From: a virus
Direction: 5' to 3' (one strand)
DNA: 31,994 nucleotides
Virus record (IMG/VR): IMGVR_UViG_3300025101_000097
Span: 1 to 31,994 of that record
The notes under the pieces are model-generated. The model saw nothing but the letters and a program-made list of their open reading frames with translations, made no database searches and was not told where the DNA came from. How positions within the stretch are numbered: position 1 is the first letter of the stretch; every line of letters begins with the position of its first letter. Made by a program: the position numbers and the translations under genes. This document shows, one piece after another, positions 1 to 5,607 of this stretch.

Positions 1-15
1 AAGGAGAAAGCAGGC

Positions 16-243
16 GTGTTCGTCGCTATCTATCCTGAGATCCACGAGGGGCGGGATAAAGACAAGCCCCTGCAAACTATGTTTGTGCCGTTCAGTGCGG
101 CACCGACAGCCGACGACGAAGAAGCGAAGCTGCGCAAAAGCAGTGCTGAGATGACAGATCAGCAGAAGAAGCAGCGGCGTAAATACAGACTGTCAGGAAA
201 CAATGTGCGTAAATATAAAACCAGACAAGGAGACATGGTATGA
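16..243 (+). CDS. Small protein of unknown function, possibly 5' truncated
   Basis: I do not recognise this 75-residue protein. The chosen start is a GTG at 16 because an AAGGAG ribosome-binding site lies at 1-6, nine bases upstream. The frame is also open to the window edge (KEKAG before the GTG), so a longer gene entering from the left is possible. The N-terminal half contains a short beta-like stretch (VFVAIYPEI). The C-terminal half is highly charged and basic (QQKKQRRKYR and later KYKTRQ), which could bind nucleic acid, but no domain is visible. Its stop codon overlaps the next start (ATGA at 240-243), so it belongs to the same operon as the small genes that follow. Confidence 0.6.
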   Translation: MFVAIYPEIHEGRDKDKPLQTMFVPFSAAPTADDEEAKLRKSSAEMTDQQKKQRRKYRLSGNNVRKYKTRQGDMV

Positions 244-497
244 GCGGCATGAACGGCAAGAGGATGACTAGGGATATGCGTATAGCTTTGCTGAAGGCTC
301 GTAATGAGCTGAAGGACATGAAGAATACAATCGTAGAGACAAACGATCTTTGGATTTCTGACCTTAGAAATCTTGAGTCTGCGCTCCACGTCATGGAAGT
401 TACGTTTGGTTTTGCGCCGCCCAAAAAACAGGGGGCGTTTTGGATGGACTACGTTCTGAAAGAGGACGTGCAGCCGGAGGAGGAACACGATGATTAA
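240..497 (+). CDS. Small helical protein of unknown function
   Basis: This 85-residue protein has no recognisable family. The start is an ATG overlapping the previous stop, preceded by AAGGAGA. Residues about 8-50 look alpha-helical and amphipathic (RIALLKARNELKDMKN), consistent with a short coiled coil. The C-terminus is acidic (EDVQPEEEHDD). It overlaps the next gene by eight bases, an arrangement typical of translational coupling. Its place among early phage microproteins suggests a host-takeover or accessory role, but that is only inferred from position. Confidence 0.6.
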   Translation: MSGMNGKRMTRDMRIALLKARNELKDMKNTIVETNDLWISDLRNLESALHVMEVTFGFAPPKKQGAFWMDYVLKEDVQPEEEHDD

Positions 498-678
498 ATG
501 GGTGTTGCTTGTGATCTCATTGACAGAACACAACACCCTCAACCATGAGGCGCTGGGCTTTTATGATACAATAGCCCAGTGTCATGTGGCGGCGACTCAG
601 TACCACTGGGAGGATCAAATGCCGCTCAATGAGGAAATGGTCTGCATGAGGATAGGTATCCAGGATGGTGACGAGTAA
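490..678 (+). CDS. Short exported-type protein with two conserved-looking cysteines
   Basis: This 62-residue protein begins with a short hydrophobic stretch (MIKWVLLVISL), which could be a weak signal peptide or a membrane anchor. A YDTIAQCHVAA segment and a CMRIGI segment follow, placing two cysteines about 23 residues apart, as would suit a single disulphide in a small periplasmic protein. The same layout (hydrophobic start, aromatic residue with IAxC, then a late Cys before a beta strand) recurs in the gene at 10950-11210. I cannot assign a function. The start ATG lies inside the 3' end of the previous gene, which has a GGAGGAGG stretch as ribosome-binding site. Confidence 0.6.
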   Translation: MIKWVLLVISLTEHNTLNHEALGFYDTIAQCHVAATQYHWEDQMPLNEEMVCMRIGIQDGDE

Positions 679-877
679 GTGGTACAAAGATGACTTGGGG
701 CGGAGCCGCACAAGAGAGAGCATACGGCGTTGGCTTAACGCTGAGTACATTCCGGCACGGGATGAAGATCCAAGAGTCGAAGAGGTAGAAAAGACAACCG
801 AAATTGTTCAATCGCTGGGGGGCGCGGGGCATGTTGAAGAAGCGTACTCTGCCCCGAAGCGGTGGGGGTATGATTAA
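665..877 (+). CDS. Small charged protein of unknown function
   Basis: This 70-residue protein is rich in Arg, Glu and Asp. It starts with ATG at 665, immediately followed by an in-frame GTG that could serve instead, and overlaps the upstream gene by 14 bases. The segment RESIRRWLNAEYIPARDED looks helical. No motif or fold is recognisable. Its stop (TAA) abuts the ATG of the next gene at 878, so the pair is translationally linked. Confidence 0.5.
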   Translation: MVTSKWYKDDLGRSRTRESIRRWLNAEYIPARDEDPRVEEVEKTTEIVQSLGGAGHVEEAYSAPKRWGYD

Positions 878-1081
878 ATGTATGTTGATAAAAGGCCGAC
901 ATGCGAGTTGTGTGGCGCAGCACCATCTGACGTACACAACTCTGACGGCACATACGAATGCGCTGGGTGTTGGGTAAAGAGGAGGAAGAGACATGAAGCA
1001 GAGAGATCCAAATTGGCGAGGCATACGCAGGCACCATGTTATTCCCGACAAGAGGGATGGACTCATCGCCAAGGAGCATGA
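878..1081 (+). CDS. Zinc-ribbon-like microprotein
   Basis: This 67-residue protein has two CxxC knuckles, CELC near residue 9 and CAGC near residue 28, separated by about 16 residues. That spacing fits a small zinc ribbon. A basic tail follows (KRRKRHEAERSK). Zinc ribbons of this size usually bind nucleic acid or a protein partner; which one applies here cannot be told. The last 89 bases overlap the next gene in a different frame, so the C-terminus beyond about residue 38 may be poorly conserved. It is the first of three consecutive small genes with such cysteine pairs. Confidence 0.55.
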   Translation: MYVDKRPTCELCGAAPSDVHNSDGTYECAGCWVKRRKRHEAERSKLARHTQAPCYSRQEGWTHRQGA

Positions 1082-1217
1082 GCAGGACATGTCTTACGAG
1101 GGCCGCTGTCCGAGGTGCGGGAGCCGAGATCGTGTGGAAGTACATGGGCACACTCAGTGTGTGGGGTGCCATGTTGTGATTGATGATTGTTGTCAGGGAG
1201 GTTCATGTGATTATTGA
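993..1217 (+). CDS. Zinc-ribbon-like microprotein
   Basis: This 74-residue protein has two CxxC knuckles (CPRC and CVGC) about 17 residues apart, then a C-terminal CCQGGSC run. The start at 993 is well supported: a perfect AGGAGG lies at 980-985, seven bases upstream. The N-terminus is basic (KQRDPNWRGIRRHH). The gene overlaps its neighbours on both sides. The function is unknown. The likely fold is a zinc ribbon that contacts nucleic acid or a host protein. Confidence 0.6.
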   Translation: MKQRDPNWRGIRRHHVIPDKRDGLIAKEHEQDMSYEGRCPRCGSRDRVEVHGHTQCVGCHVVIDDCCQGGSCDY

Positions 1218-1581
1218 GGGAGATGGATTGTTTGCGAAGCGCATGGCTAGGGGCCGGTGCCCATCGTGCGATGCCAAAGTAGAGGGCAACCAATGTACTG
1301 TGTGCAAGTTGCGCATCATTGACAGCCGACCATCATCTGATAAGATATCAGATGATACGTTACCATCTGAGTGGGAGCCGGATATGCATGAAACATGGTT
1401 GTCTCCGACAGCGGAGCAGATAGCTGAGAAGGAAGAAAAACTTTCATGGTCTTCCGCTGTATCCATTATCGAAGGCGTTGTCATGGAGAAGTTAGAGTAC
1501 ATGACTGACTACGGTAATGATTACGACGATGAGCATAAGGAAATGGTGGAGAAAGCATGGAACAGAATACTCAAGGGTTGA
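1207..1581 (+). CDS. Zinc-ribbon domain protein with acidic C-terminal half
   Basis: About 124 residues. I chose the GTG at 1207 because AGGGAGG (1195-1201) lies five bases upstream; an ATG at 1183 in the same frame lacks such a site. Near the N-terminus are CPSC and CTVC, about ten residues apart, forming a compact zinc-knuckle or ribbon. The rest is acidic, with a predicted helix (EKLSWSSAVSIIEGVVMEKL) and a DYGNDYDDEHKEM segment. It is the third cysteine-pair gene in a row. The function is not recognisable; the acidic half could mimic DNA or mediate a protein contact. Confidence 0.6.
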   Translation: MIIEGDGLFAKRMARGRCPSCDAKVEGNQCTVCKLRIIDSRPSSDKISDDTLPSEWEPDMHETWLSPTAEQIAEKEEKLSWSSAVSIIEGVVMEKLEYMTDYGNDYDDEHKEMVEKAWNRILKG

Positions 1582-1733
1582 CCCGGATCATTAGAATTCT
1601 TGACGAGGAGCTTACAGAGCTGATGATCGCAGGTCTGTACCGTCAGGCTGAAGAAACGCGCAAGCGTTTGGATACATACATTGACATGAGAAACTCTCAG
1701 GAAAGAAATACAGATGACAGACAACGTACTTAG
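1557..1733 (+). CDS. Short helical microprotein
   Basis: This 58-residue reading frame begins at ATG 1557, five bases after a GGAG (1548-1551). The translation starts MEQNTQGLTRIIRILDEEL and is almost entirely helix-forming and charged, suggesting one or two helices (LTELMIAGLYRQAEETRKRL). It overlaps the upstream gene by 25 bases and the downstream gene by 20. Without it, about 130 bases between the flanking genes would be empty in an otherwise gapless cluster, which supports it being real. No function can be assigned. Confidence 0.5.
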   Translation: MEQNTQGLTRIIRILDEELTELMIAGLYRQAEETRKRLDTYIDMRNSQERNTDDRQRT

Positions 1734-1944
1734 TTTCCCCGTGAAGAAAGTTGAGAAGGCCAAAGAACCTGTGCCAAAGGTTTGTGAGATGGCAGCCGAT
1801 CACTTTAAGGATCTGATTATCCTTGGTCAGAACAAGGAGGGGTCTGTGCAAATGGTCACGACCATTCACGATCCCGCTGAAATCTTCTGGTATTTTGAGG
1901 CCGCAAGGTTTGGCATCATGTTAGGTGATACAGACTCGGAGTAG
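1714..1944 (+). CDS. Small protein of unknown function
   Basis: This 76-residue protein has a basic N-terminal half (VKKVEKAKEPVPK), a central beta-like segment (SVQMVTTIHDPAEI) and a helix rich in aromatic residues (FWYFEAARFGIML). A purine-rich GGAAAG precedes the ATG. It sits directly before the SNF2 helicase gene, four bases apart, and is probably co-expressed with it. I do not recognise the family. Confidence 0.6.
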   Translation: MTDNVLSFPVKKVEKAKEPVPKVCEMAADHFKDLIILGQNKEGSVQMVTTIHDPAEIFWYFEAARFGIMLGDTDSE

Positions 1945-1948
1945 CGAC

Positions 1949-3406
1949 ATGAAGTTCAACTATAAAACAAAACCGTATGACCACCAGCACACTGCACTGA
2001 CTAAGTCGCATGATGCTAGGAACTATGGCTATTTTATGGAGATGGGTTGTGGCAAATCGAAAGTCTTACTTGATAACATCGTCTGGCTTTATGAGAACAA
2101 AAAGATCGACACCGCAGTTATCGTGGCTCCGAAAGGCGTCTACCGAAATTGGCAGACTAGCGAGATACCGACTCATCTACCAGAGGGCATTCCGCATGAG
2201 ATTTATGTATGGAAAGCGAGTGCCAACAAAAAAGAAACAGAGCGCCTCCGAGATGCCATTAAGAAGCGTGGCGTCCTCCGCATATTTCTGGCGAATGTGG
2301 AGGGGTTTGCGACTGCGAAGCTGCCAAAGTATATGGAGGCATTCGTTGGAGACAGCACATTTCTTCTTGCGGTTGACGAGTCAACAACAATCAAGAACCC
2401 CAAAGCCAAGCGGACTAAAAGTCTGGTACGGCTCGGCACGACAGCGGCCTACAAGCGCATACTTACAGGGTCACCTGTTACGAAGTCGCCGTTAGACTTG
2501 TACGCACAATGTGGATTCATGGACAAAAAGCTGCTGGGCCATGACTCTTACTACTCATTCCAGGGGCGGTACGCGATCACTCGCACACAGCGCATGGGCA
2601 GTCATTCATTTCAGCAGGTAGTGGGCTACAGAAATCTGGAGGAGCTGTCGGATAAGCTGCGCACGTTCTCTTACCGTGTGACAAAGGAAGAAGCCCTAGA
2701 CCTACCTGAGAAGATATATACCACTCGACAGGTGGGGCTGACTGATCAACAGCTAGACTACTATGCATCGATCAAGTCTGCGGCTATCGCCATCCTGGAG
2801 GATGGAGAGCTGGTCACAGCTCCAGCAGCCATGACTCAACTACTACGATTGCAGCAGGTTCTGTGTGGGCATGTGATGACAGACGATGGAGAGCTGGTTG
2901 AGGTTCCTACCAAGCGTCTGGCTGCGCTGGAGGAGTGCATCGATGAGATGGATGGTAAGGTTATCATTTGGTCGAGGTTCAGGTACGACATCAAGAAGAT
3001 CGAAGCTGCCCTGAAAAAGACCCACGGTCCGAGTTCCACGGTCAGTTATTTTGGGGACACGACTGATGATGCAAGACAGGAAGCGATCAAGTCTTTTCAG
3101 TTCGGGGACGCAAGGTTCTTTGTGGCTAACCCGCAGACCGCAGGATTTGGTTTGACTCTCACGGCAGCGACCAACGTGATCTACTATGCTAATGACTTCA
3201 ACCTTGAGACTCGTGTTCAGTCTGAGGATCGTGCGCATCGTATTGGTCAGCATCACCCTGTCCTGTATGTGGATCTGATGACAAAGAACACGGTGGATGA
3301 ACACATTGTGAAGACGTTGCAGTCAAAGATTGAGCTGTCTGCTCAGACTCTGGGTGAACAAGTGAAGAAATGGTTGGAACTAACCCCCCGCCGAAGTGAC
3401 GGTTAG
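1949..3406 (+). CDS. SNF2-family (superfamily 2) DNA helicase/translocase
   Basis: About 485 residues with a complete SNF2-type ATPase core. Visible elements: Walker A GCGKS (33-37), motif Ia around VIVAPKG, a DEST box (143-146) in place of DEAH, TGSP motif III (173-176), motif IV around KVIIWSRF, motif V near FGLTLTAATNVI and motif VI QSEDRAHRIGQ (about 424-434). The protein should use ATP to translocate on double-stranded DNA, in replication, recombination or strand remodelling. The ATG at 1949 is preferred over an upstream GTG at 1925 because CGGAG lies seven bases before it. There is no fused nuclease; a separate PD-(D/E)XK nuclease gene lies antisense over the 3' end. The family call is secure and the exact role is inferred. 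Confidence 0.93.
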   Translation: MKFNYKTKPYDHQHTALTKSHDARNYGYFMEMGCGKSKVLLDNIVWLYENKKIDTAVIVAPKGVYRNWQTSEIPTHLPEGIPHEIYVWKASANKKETERLRDAIKKRGVLRIFLANVEGFATAKLPKYMEAFVGDSTFLLAVDESTTIKNPKAKRTKSLVRLGTTAAYKRILTGSPVTKSPLDLYAQCGFMDKKLLGHDSYYSFQGRYAITRTQRMGSHSFQQVVGYRNLEELSDKLRTFSYRVTKEEALDLPEKIYTTRQVGLTDQQLDYYASIKSAAIAILEDGELVTAPAAMTQLLRLQQVLCGHVMTDDGELVEVPTKRLAALEECIDEMDGKVIIWSRFRYDIKKIEAALKKTHGPSSTVSYFGDTTDDARQEAIKSFQFGDARFFVANPQTAGFGLTLTAATNVIYYANDFNLETRVQSEDRAHRIGQHHPVLYVDLMTKNTVDEHIVKTLQSKIELSAQTLGEQVKKWLELTPRRSDG

Positions 3407-3761
3407 ATGCGCGTTGTTCGGCATAGTCGGAGGTGTGCTGGCTTTGTTTGCTCCGATATCTACTTTCTAGCTGATATGGGTACAGGGCACATTCATGTGT
3501 TTCCATGTCAACATATAACAGGCGGACACCTAGCTTCTTTTGTTCGTCACCTAAAAGACGTGAGATCACTGAGCCATTCTTTCGGCGTCCAGCTTTTTTC
3601 ACGTCAAACAATAGCACCTTCCTAGTGGGGGTGATGGCTATCAGGTCAACCGGGCCTTGCTCCAAGAAAGGGGAGTAGACATAACAGTTTTGGGCGAACA
3701 GCCAGTTGGCAGCAATCAACTCGCATCGTTTACCGTCACTGTTTTTCTTTGCTGGTCTCAT
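3198..3761 (-). CDS. PD-(D/E)XK-type nuclease (resolvase-like), antisense to helicase 3' end
   Basis: The first 95 or so residues form a compact PD-(D/E)XK nuclease. They show a helix with an acidic residue (KRCELIAANWL), then GPVDLIAI carrying the catalytic Asp, then LLFDVKKAG with the D-x-K signature, then a strand (VRLLYVD). This layout matches Holliday-junction-resolvase-like and VRR-NUC-like endonucleases, which cut branched or flap DNA. The remaining 90 residues lie antisense to the last 209 bases of the helicase gene and are low-complexity and Ser/His-rich, so they may be an unselected extension. It is the only minus-strand gene in the left 11 kb. Its start faces the divergent region 3762-3830. 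Confidence 0.75.
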   Translation of the reverse strand: MRPAKKNSDGKRCELIAANWLFAQNCYVYSPFLEQGPVDLIAITPTRKVLLFDVKKAGRRKNGSVISRLLGDEQKKLGVRLLYVDMETHECALYPYQLESRYRSKQSQHTSDYAEQRASNRHFGGGLVPTISSLVHPESEQTAQSLTATSSQCVHPPCSLSSDPHTGQGDADQYDAHDPQTEHESQG

Positions 3762-3768
3762 TTGGTTA

Positions 3769-3798
3769 TTGACCTCTGGCTAAAACATAAGATAGTAT
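3769..3798 (+). promoter_or_regulatory. Candidate sigma70-type promoter for the RHH gene
   Basis: TTGACC at 3769-3774 resembles a -35 box. TAGTAT at 3793-3798, 18 bases further on, matches four of six positions of a -10 box. The element sits in the 69-base divergent gap between the nuclease and the small regulator gene, where a promoter is expected. This is pattern matching only. Confidence 0.35.
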
Positions 3799-3830
3799 AC
3801 GTTAGCTGAACAGGGAATAGGAGTAAAGGT

Positions 3831-3974
3831 GTGGATACAAGTAAGTGGAAGTCTATCGCTGTGTCGATAGATATATACAGAACATTGCGTGAGCTTGCGG
3901 ACAAGAACGACAGGTCTGTCAGTAAGCAGGTTGCGCATATGGTCAAGGCTGCGACTGAAAAGAAAGCTGCCTAA
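3831..3974 (+). CDS. Ribbon-helix-helix (Arc/MetJ-like) DNA-binding protein
   Basis: A 47-residue frame that begins with GTG, with AGGAG (3819-3823) seven bases upstream. The translation fits a ribbon-helix-helix protein: a beta strand (KSIAVSIDI, residues 7-15), a first helix (YRTLRELADKND), a turn, and a second helix beginning RSVSKQVAHMV. Such proteins dimerise through the ribbon and bind inverted or direct repeats in operators. It is followed at once by a perfect 9-bp inverted repeat overlapping a promoter-like element, so it is a good candidate repressor or autoregulator of the downstream replication operon. The fold is inferred from pattern; the target is inferred from position. Confidence 0.7.
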   Translation: MDTSKWKSIAVSIDIYRTLRELADKNDRSVSKQVAHMVKAATEKKAA

Positions 3975-3982
3975 CCAAGATT

Positions 3983-4014
3983 ACGGTGTACATTTTGGGG
4001 TTGCAGTACACCGT
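3983..4014 (+). promoter_or_regulatory. Perfect inverted repeat, candidate operator
   Basis: ACGGTGTAC at 3983-3991 is the exact reverse complement of GTACACCGT at 4006-4014, with 14 bases between. The half-site centres are 23 bp apart, about two helical turns, which suits a dimeric or tetrameric repressor. The right arm overlaps the putative -35 box at 4001-4006. A small RHH-type protein is encoded immediately upstream. The repeat could instead form an RNA hairpin if transcribed. Confidence 0.55.
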
Positions 4015-4029
4015 TGGAATATGTATAAC
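4001..4029 (+). promoter_or_regulatory. Candidate sigma70-type promoter of the replication operon
   Basis: TTGCAG (4001-4006) and TATAAC (4024-4029) are separated by exactly 17 bases. The -10 box matches five of six consensus positions and the -35 box three of six. The expected start point, near 4036, falls at the foot of the hairpin at 4037-4061, so the transcript would begin with a strong stem. Confidence 0.5.
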
Positions 4030-4036
4030 CCCGTCT

Positions 4037-4080
4037 CCGTCCGGTCAACCTGACCGGACGGCCCAAAAGCCGAAGGGCTT
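4037..4080 (+). promoter_or_regulatory. Two adjacent stem-loops in the 5' leader of the replication operon
   Basis: CCGTCCGGTCA (4037-4047) and TGACCGGACGG (4051-4061) form a perfect 11-bp stem with a 3-base loop. AAGCC (4067-4071) and GGCTT (4076-4080) form a second, 5-bp stem. Neither is followed by a T tract on the plus strand, so a plus-strand intrinsic terminator is unlikely. A 5' stabilising hairpin or a protein-binding site is more plausible. The ribosome-binding site AAGGAG (4095-4100) of the next gene remains unpaired in this fold. Confidence 0.6.
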
Positions 4081-4106
4081 AAACTTTGTACTAAAAGGAG
4101 AGTGCG

Positions 4107-4673
4107 ATGAGCGATGTGTTTTCGCTGTTTGAAGAAGAGGCAGTCAACGCCGATAAGTTTGACACAGTTGGGAAGGAGGGCGCTTCGGAGCTTTCCAACC
4201 TTATCCGTCGATCTATTCAGATCGATCAGGAGATCAAGGATGCAGAACAGCATCTCAAGGATCTCAAGTTCAAGAAAAGAAAAGTGAACGAAGAAGATAT
4301 CCCTATGCTCATGGAAGAGATGGGCATGGATAGGGTTGACGTGGATGGTAACAAGGTTACTCTCCGCCAGTTCGTTCATGCCCGTATTACCGAGGACAAA
4401 CGCGATGAGGCTTTTGGTTTCTTGCGGTCTATCGGTGAGGCCGACATCATCAAGAATGACGTGACAGTATCCTTCTCTGCTGGGCAAGACAACCAAGCGG
4501 GTGCCGTGGTCGATGACCTGCGCAACCAAGGGTTGGAGCCAGCGCAGAAGACACACGTTCATCCTATGACGTTGAAGTCTTGGGTAAAGAACCGCATAGA
4601 AAGCGGTCAGGAAATAGACTTCGATACCTTCGGAGTATTTGTCGGCACAGAAGCCAAGATCACAAGGAGCTAG
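4107..4673 (+). CDS. Coiled-coil protein of the replication operon, unknown function
   Basis: 188 residues, preceded by a strong AAGGAG. Residues about 28-65 are strongly charged and helical (IQIDQEIKDAEQHLKDL, then KFKKRKVNEEDIP), indicating a coiled coil. A smaller beta/alpha region follows (MDRVDVDGNKVTLRQFVHAR). The C-terminal third (HPMTLKSWVKNRIESG) looks helical and could be a small nucleic-acid-binding domain. It is the first gene after the promoter and leader at 4001-4080, and lies two bases before the SSB-like gene. Genes in this position in podophages often encode DNA-replication accessory factors. I cannot name the family. Confidence 0.75.
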   Translation: MSDVFSLFEEEAVNADKFDTVGKEGASELSNLIRRSIQIDQEIKDAEQHLKDLKFKKRKVNEEDIPMLMEEMGMDRVDVDGNKVTLRQFVHARITEDKRDEAFGFLRSIGEADIIKNDVTVSFSAGQDNQAGAVVDDLRNQGLEPAQKTHVHPMTLKSWVKNRIESGQEIDFDTFGVFVGTEAKITRS

Positions 4674-4675
4674 AC

Positions 4676-5476
4676 ATGGCTGATACAGCAGTAGTAGAAA
4701 AGAAAGAAAACCTTCCCTCAACTATCATGGCTGACATGGCTCAGTTCGCTGGTGAGGGGATGGATAGCATCACCGCAGATGATATGCAGATCCCGTTCTT
4801 GCGGGTGCTGCAAGCTCTGTCTCCAGAGATCCAGAAGAACGATCCCAAGTTTATCAAGGGCGCGTCGGCTGGTGACCTAGTCAACACCGTTACTGGTGAG
4901 ACTTGGGATGGAGACGAGGGTGTCGTGGTCATACCTTGCGGGTACACTCTCAAGTATCTTGAGTTTGGTTTGCGTGACTCAGGTGGTGGCTTTCAGGGTG
5001 AAATCCCTGCCAACCATCCCGACCTTGCCAACACTACCCGCGAGGGTAATGCGGAGATGCTACCAAGTGGCAATGAGTTGGTTCGTTCAGCCCAGCATCT
5101 TGTGATGATTGTGGACACCAAGACAGGTGCTACACAGCAAGCTATCTGTGACATGAAGAAGACTCAGCTCAAAGTCTCACGCCGCTGGAACACACAGATG
5201 CGTATGGTTCAGTATGACGGTCCTAATGGTCTGTTTAACCCACCTATGTGGGGCACTGCGTGGCGTCTTACAGTGGTCTCAGAGAGCAACGACAGGGGTA
5301 CATGGTACAACTATGCTATCGCCCGTGTAGAGCCATCCGAGGTGCCAGATGCAGCATTCATGGCTGCGCGTTCCTTCTTCCAGTCGTTTAAGTCAGGTGA
5401 GGTACAGACCTCCGCTGGCACGAGTGATGAGATGACTAAGAAGCAGGATAACGACGGAGACGATATCCCATTCTAA
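4676..5476 (+). CDS. Putative single-stranded-DNA-binding protein
   Basis: 266 residues. The decisive feature is the C-terminus: an acidic stretch ending DGDDIPF, the same tip that bacterial SSB proteins use to recruit replication partners. The body is beta-rich, with several aromatic residues (ETWDGDEGVVVIPCGY, MWGTAWRLTVVSE, GTWYNYAIARVEP), as expected for an OB-like DNA-binding fold, though I cannot confirm the fold by eye. It lies between a coiled-coil protein and the primase gene in the replication operon. I read it as the phage SSB, analogous in role to T7 gp2.5. The start ATG at 4676 follows AAGGAG by six bases. Confidence 0.65.
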   Translation: MADTAVVEKKENLPSTIMADMAQFAGEGMDSITADDMQIPFLRVLQALSPEIQKNDPKFIKGASAGDLVNTVTGETWDGDEGVVVIPCGYTLKYLEFGLRDSGGGFQGEIPANHPDLANTTREGNAEMLPSGNELVRSAQHLVMIVDTKTGATQQAICDMKKTQLKVSRRWNTQMRMVQYDGPNGLFNPPMWGTAWRLTVVSESNDRGTWYNYAIARVEPSEVPDAAFMAARSFFQSFKSGEVQTSAGTSDEMTKKQDNDGDDIPF

Positions 5477-5478
5477 TC

Positions 5479-5602
5479 GCCGGGATGTTGCGACGTGGGT
5501 CAGGGGGCCGCGTGTATAAAGACCAAATGATCCCGGCAAGGGCTTACCTCGCCCTGGTAAATCATCATTTGGTTACCCCCTGCTCTTTCTAACACGAGGG
5601 GG
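5479..5602 (+). promoter_or_regulatory. Candidate structured RNA leader / translational switch before the primase
   Basis: This 131-base gap holds many complementary arms. GCCGGGAT (5479-5486) pairs with ATCCCGGC (5530-5537). CAGGGGG (5501-5507) pairs with CCCCCTG (5576-5582). ACCAAATGAT (5522-5531) pairs with ATCATTTGGT (5564-5573). AGGGC (5539-5543) pairs with GCCCT (5551-5555), competing with TTACC (5544-5548) and GGTAA (5556-5560). CCCCCT (5576-5581) can also pair with AGGGGG (5597-5602), which contains most of the primase ribosome-binding site. The first helix would cross the second and third, forming a pseudoknot. A TATAAA at 5515-5520 leaves an internal promoter open as an alternative reading. 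No known riboswitch class is recognised. Confidence 0.5.
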
Positions 5603-5607
5603 CAGAG

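Noticed and set aside
977-990. Tandem AGG-AGG codons as a possible +1 frameshift site joining two zinc-ribbon genes
   Set aside because: The same AGGAGG is an ideal ribosome-binding site seven bases before the ATG at 993, which explains it more simply.
92-1172. Several long open frames on the minus strand opposite the first small genes
   Set aside because: They mirror codon usage of the plus-strand genes, lack ribosome-binding sites and show no domain; the plus-strand genes have overlapping starts and stops typical of an operon.
3407-3625. Plus-strand open frame just after the helicase
   Set aside because: It lies opposite the catalytic domain of the PD-(D/E)XK nuclease, whose motifs are clear, and has no convincing ribosome-binding site.
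4037-4080. Stem-loops as a plus-strand intrinsic terminator
   Set aside because: No run of T follows either stem on the plus strand, and the region lies between a regulator gene and an operon with its own ribosome-binding site.
5539-5560. H-type pseudoknot from the two interleaved 5-bp stems
   Set aside because: The connecting loops would be zero and two bases, too short to span the helices; the stems are better read as alternatives.
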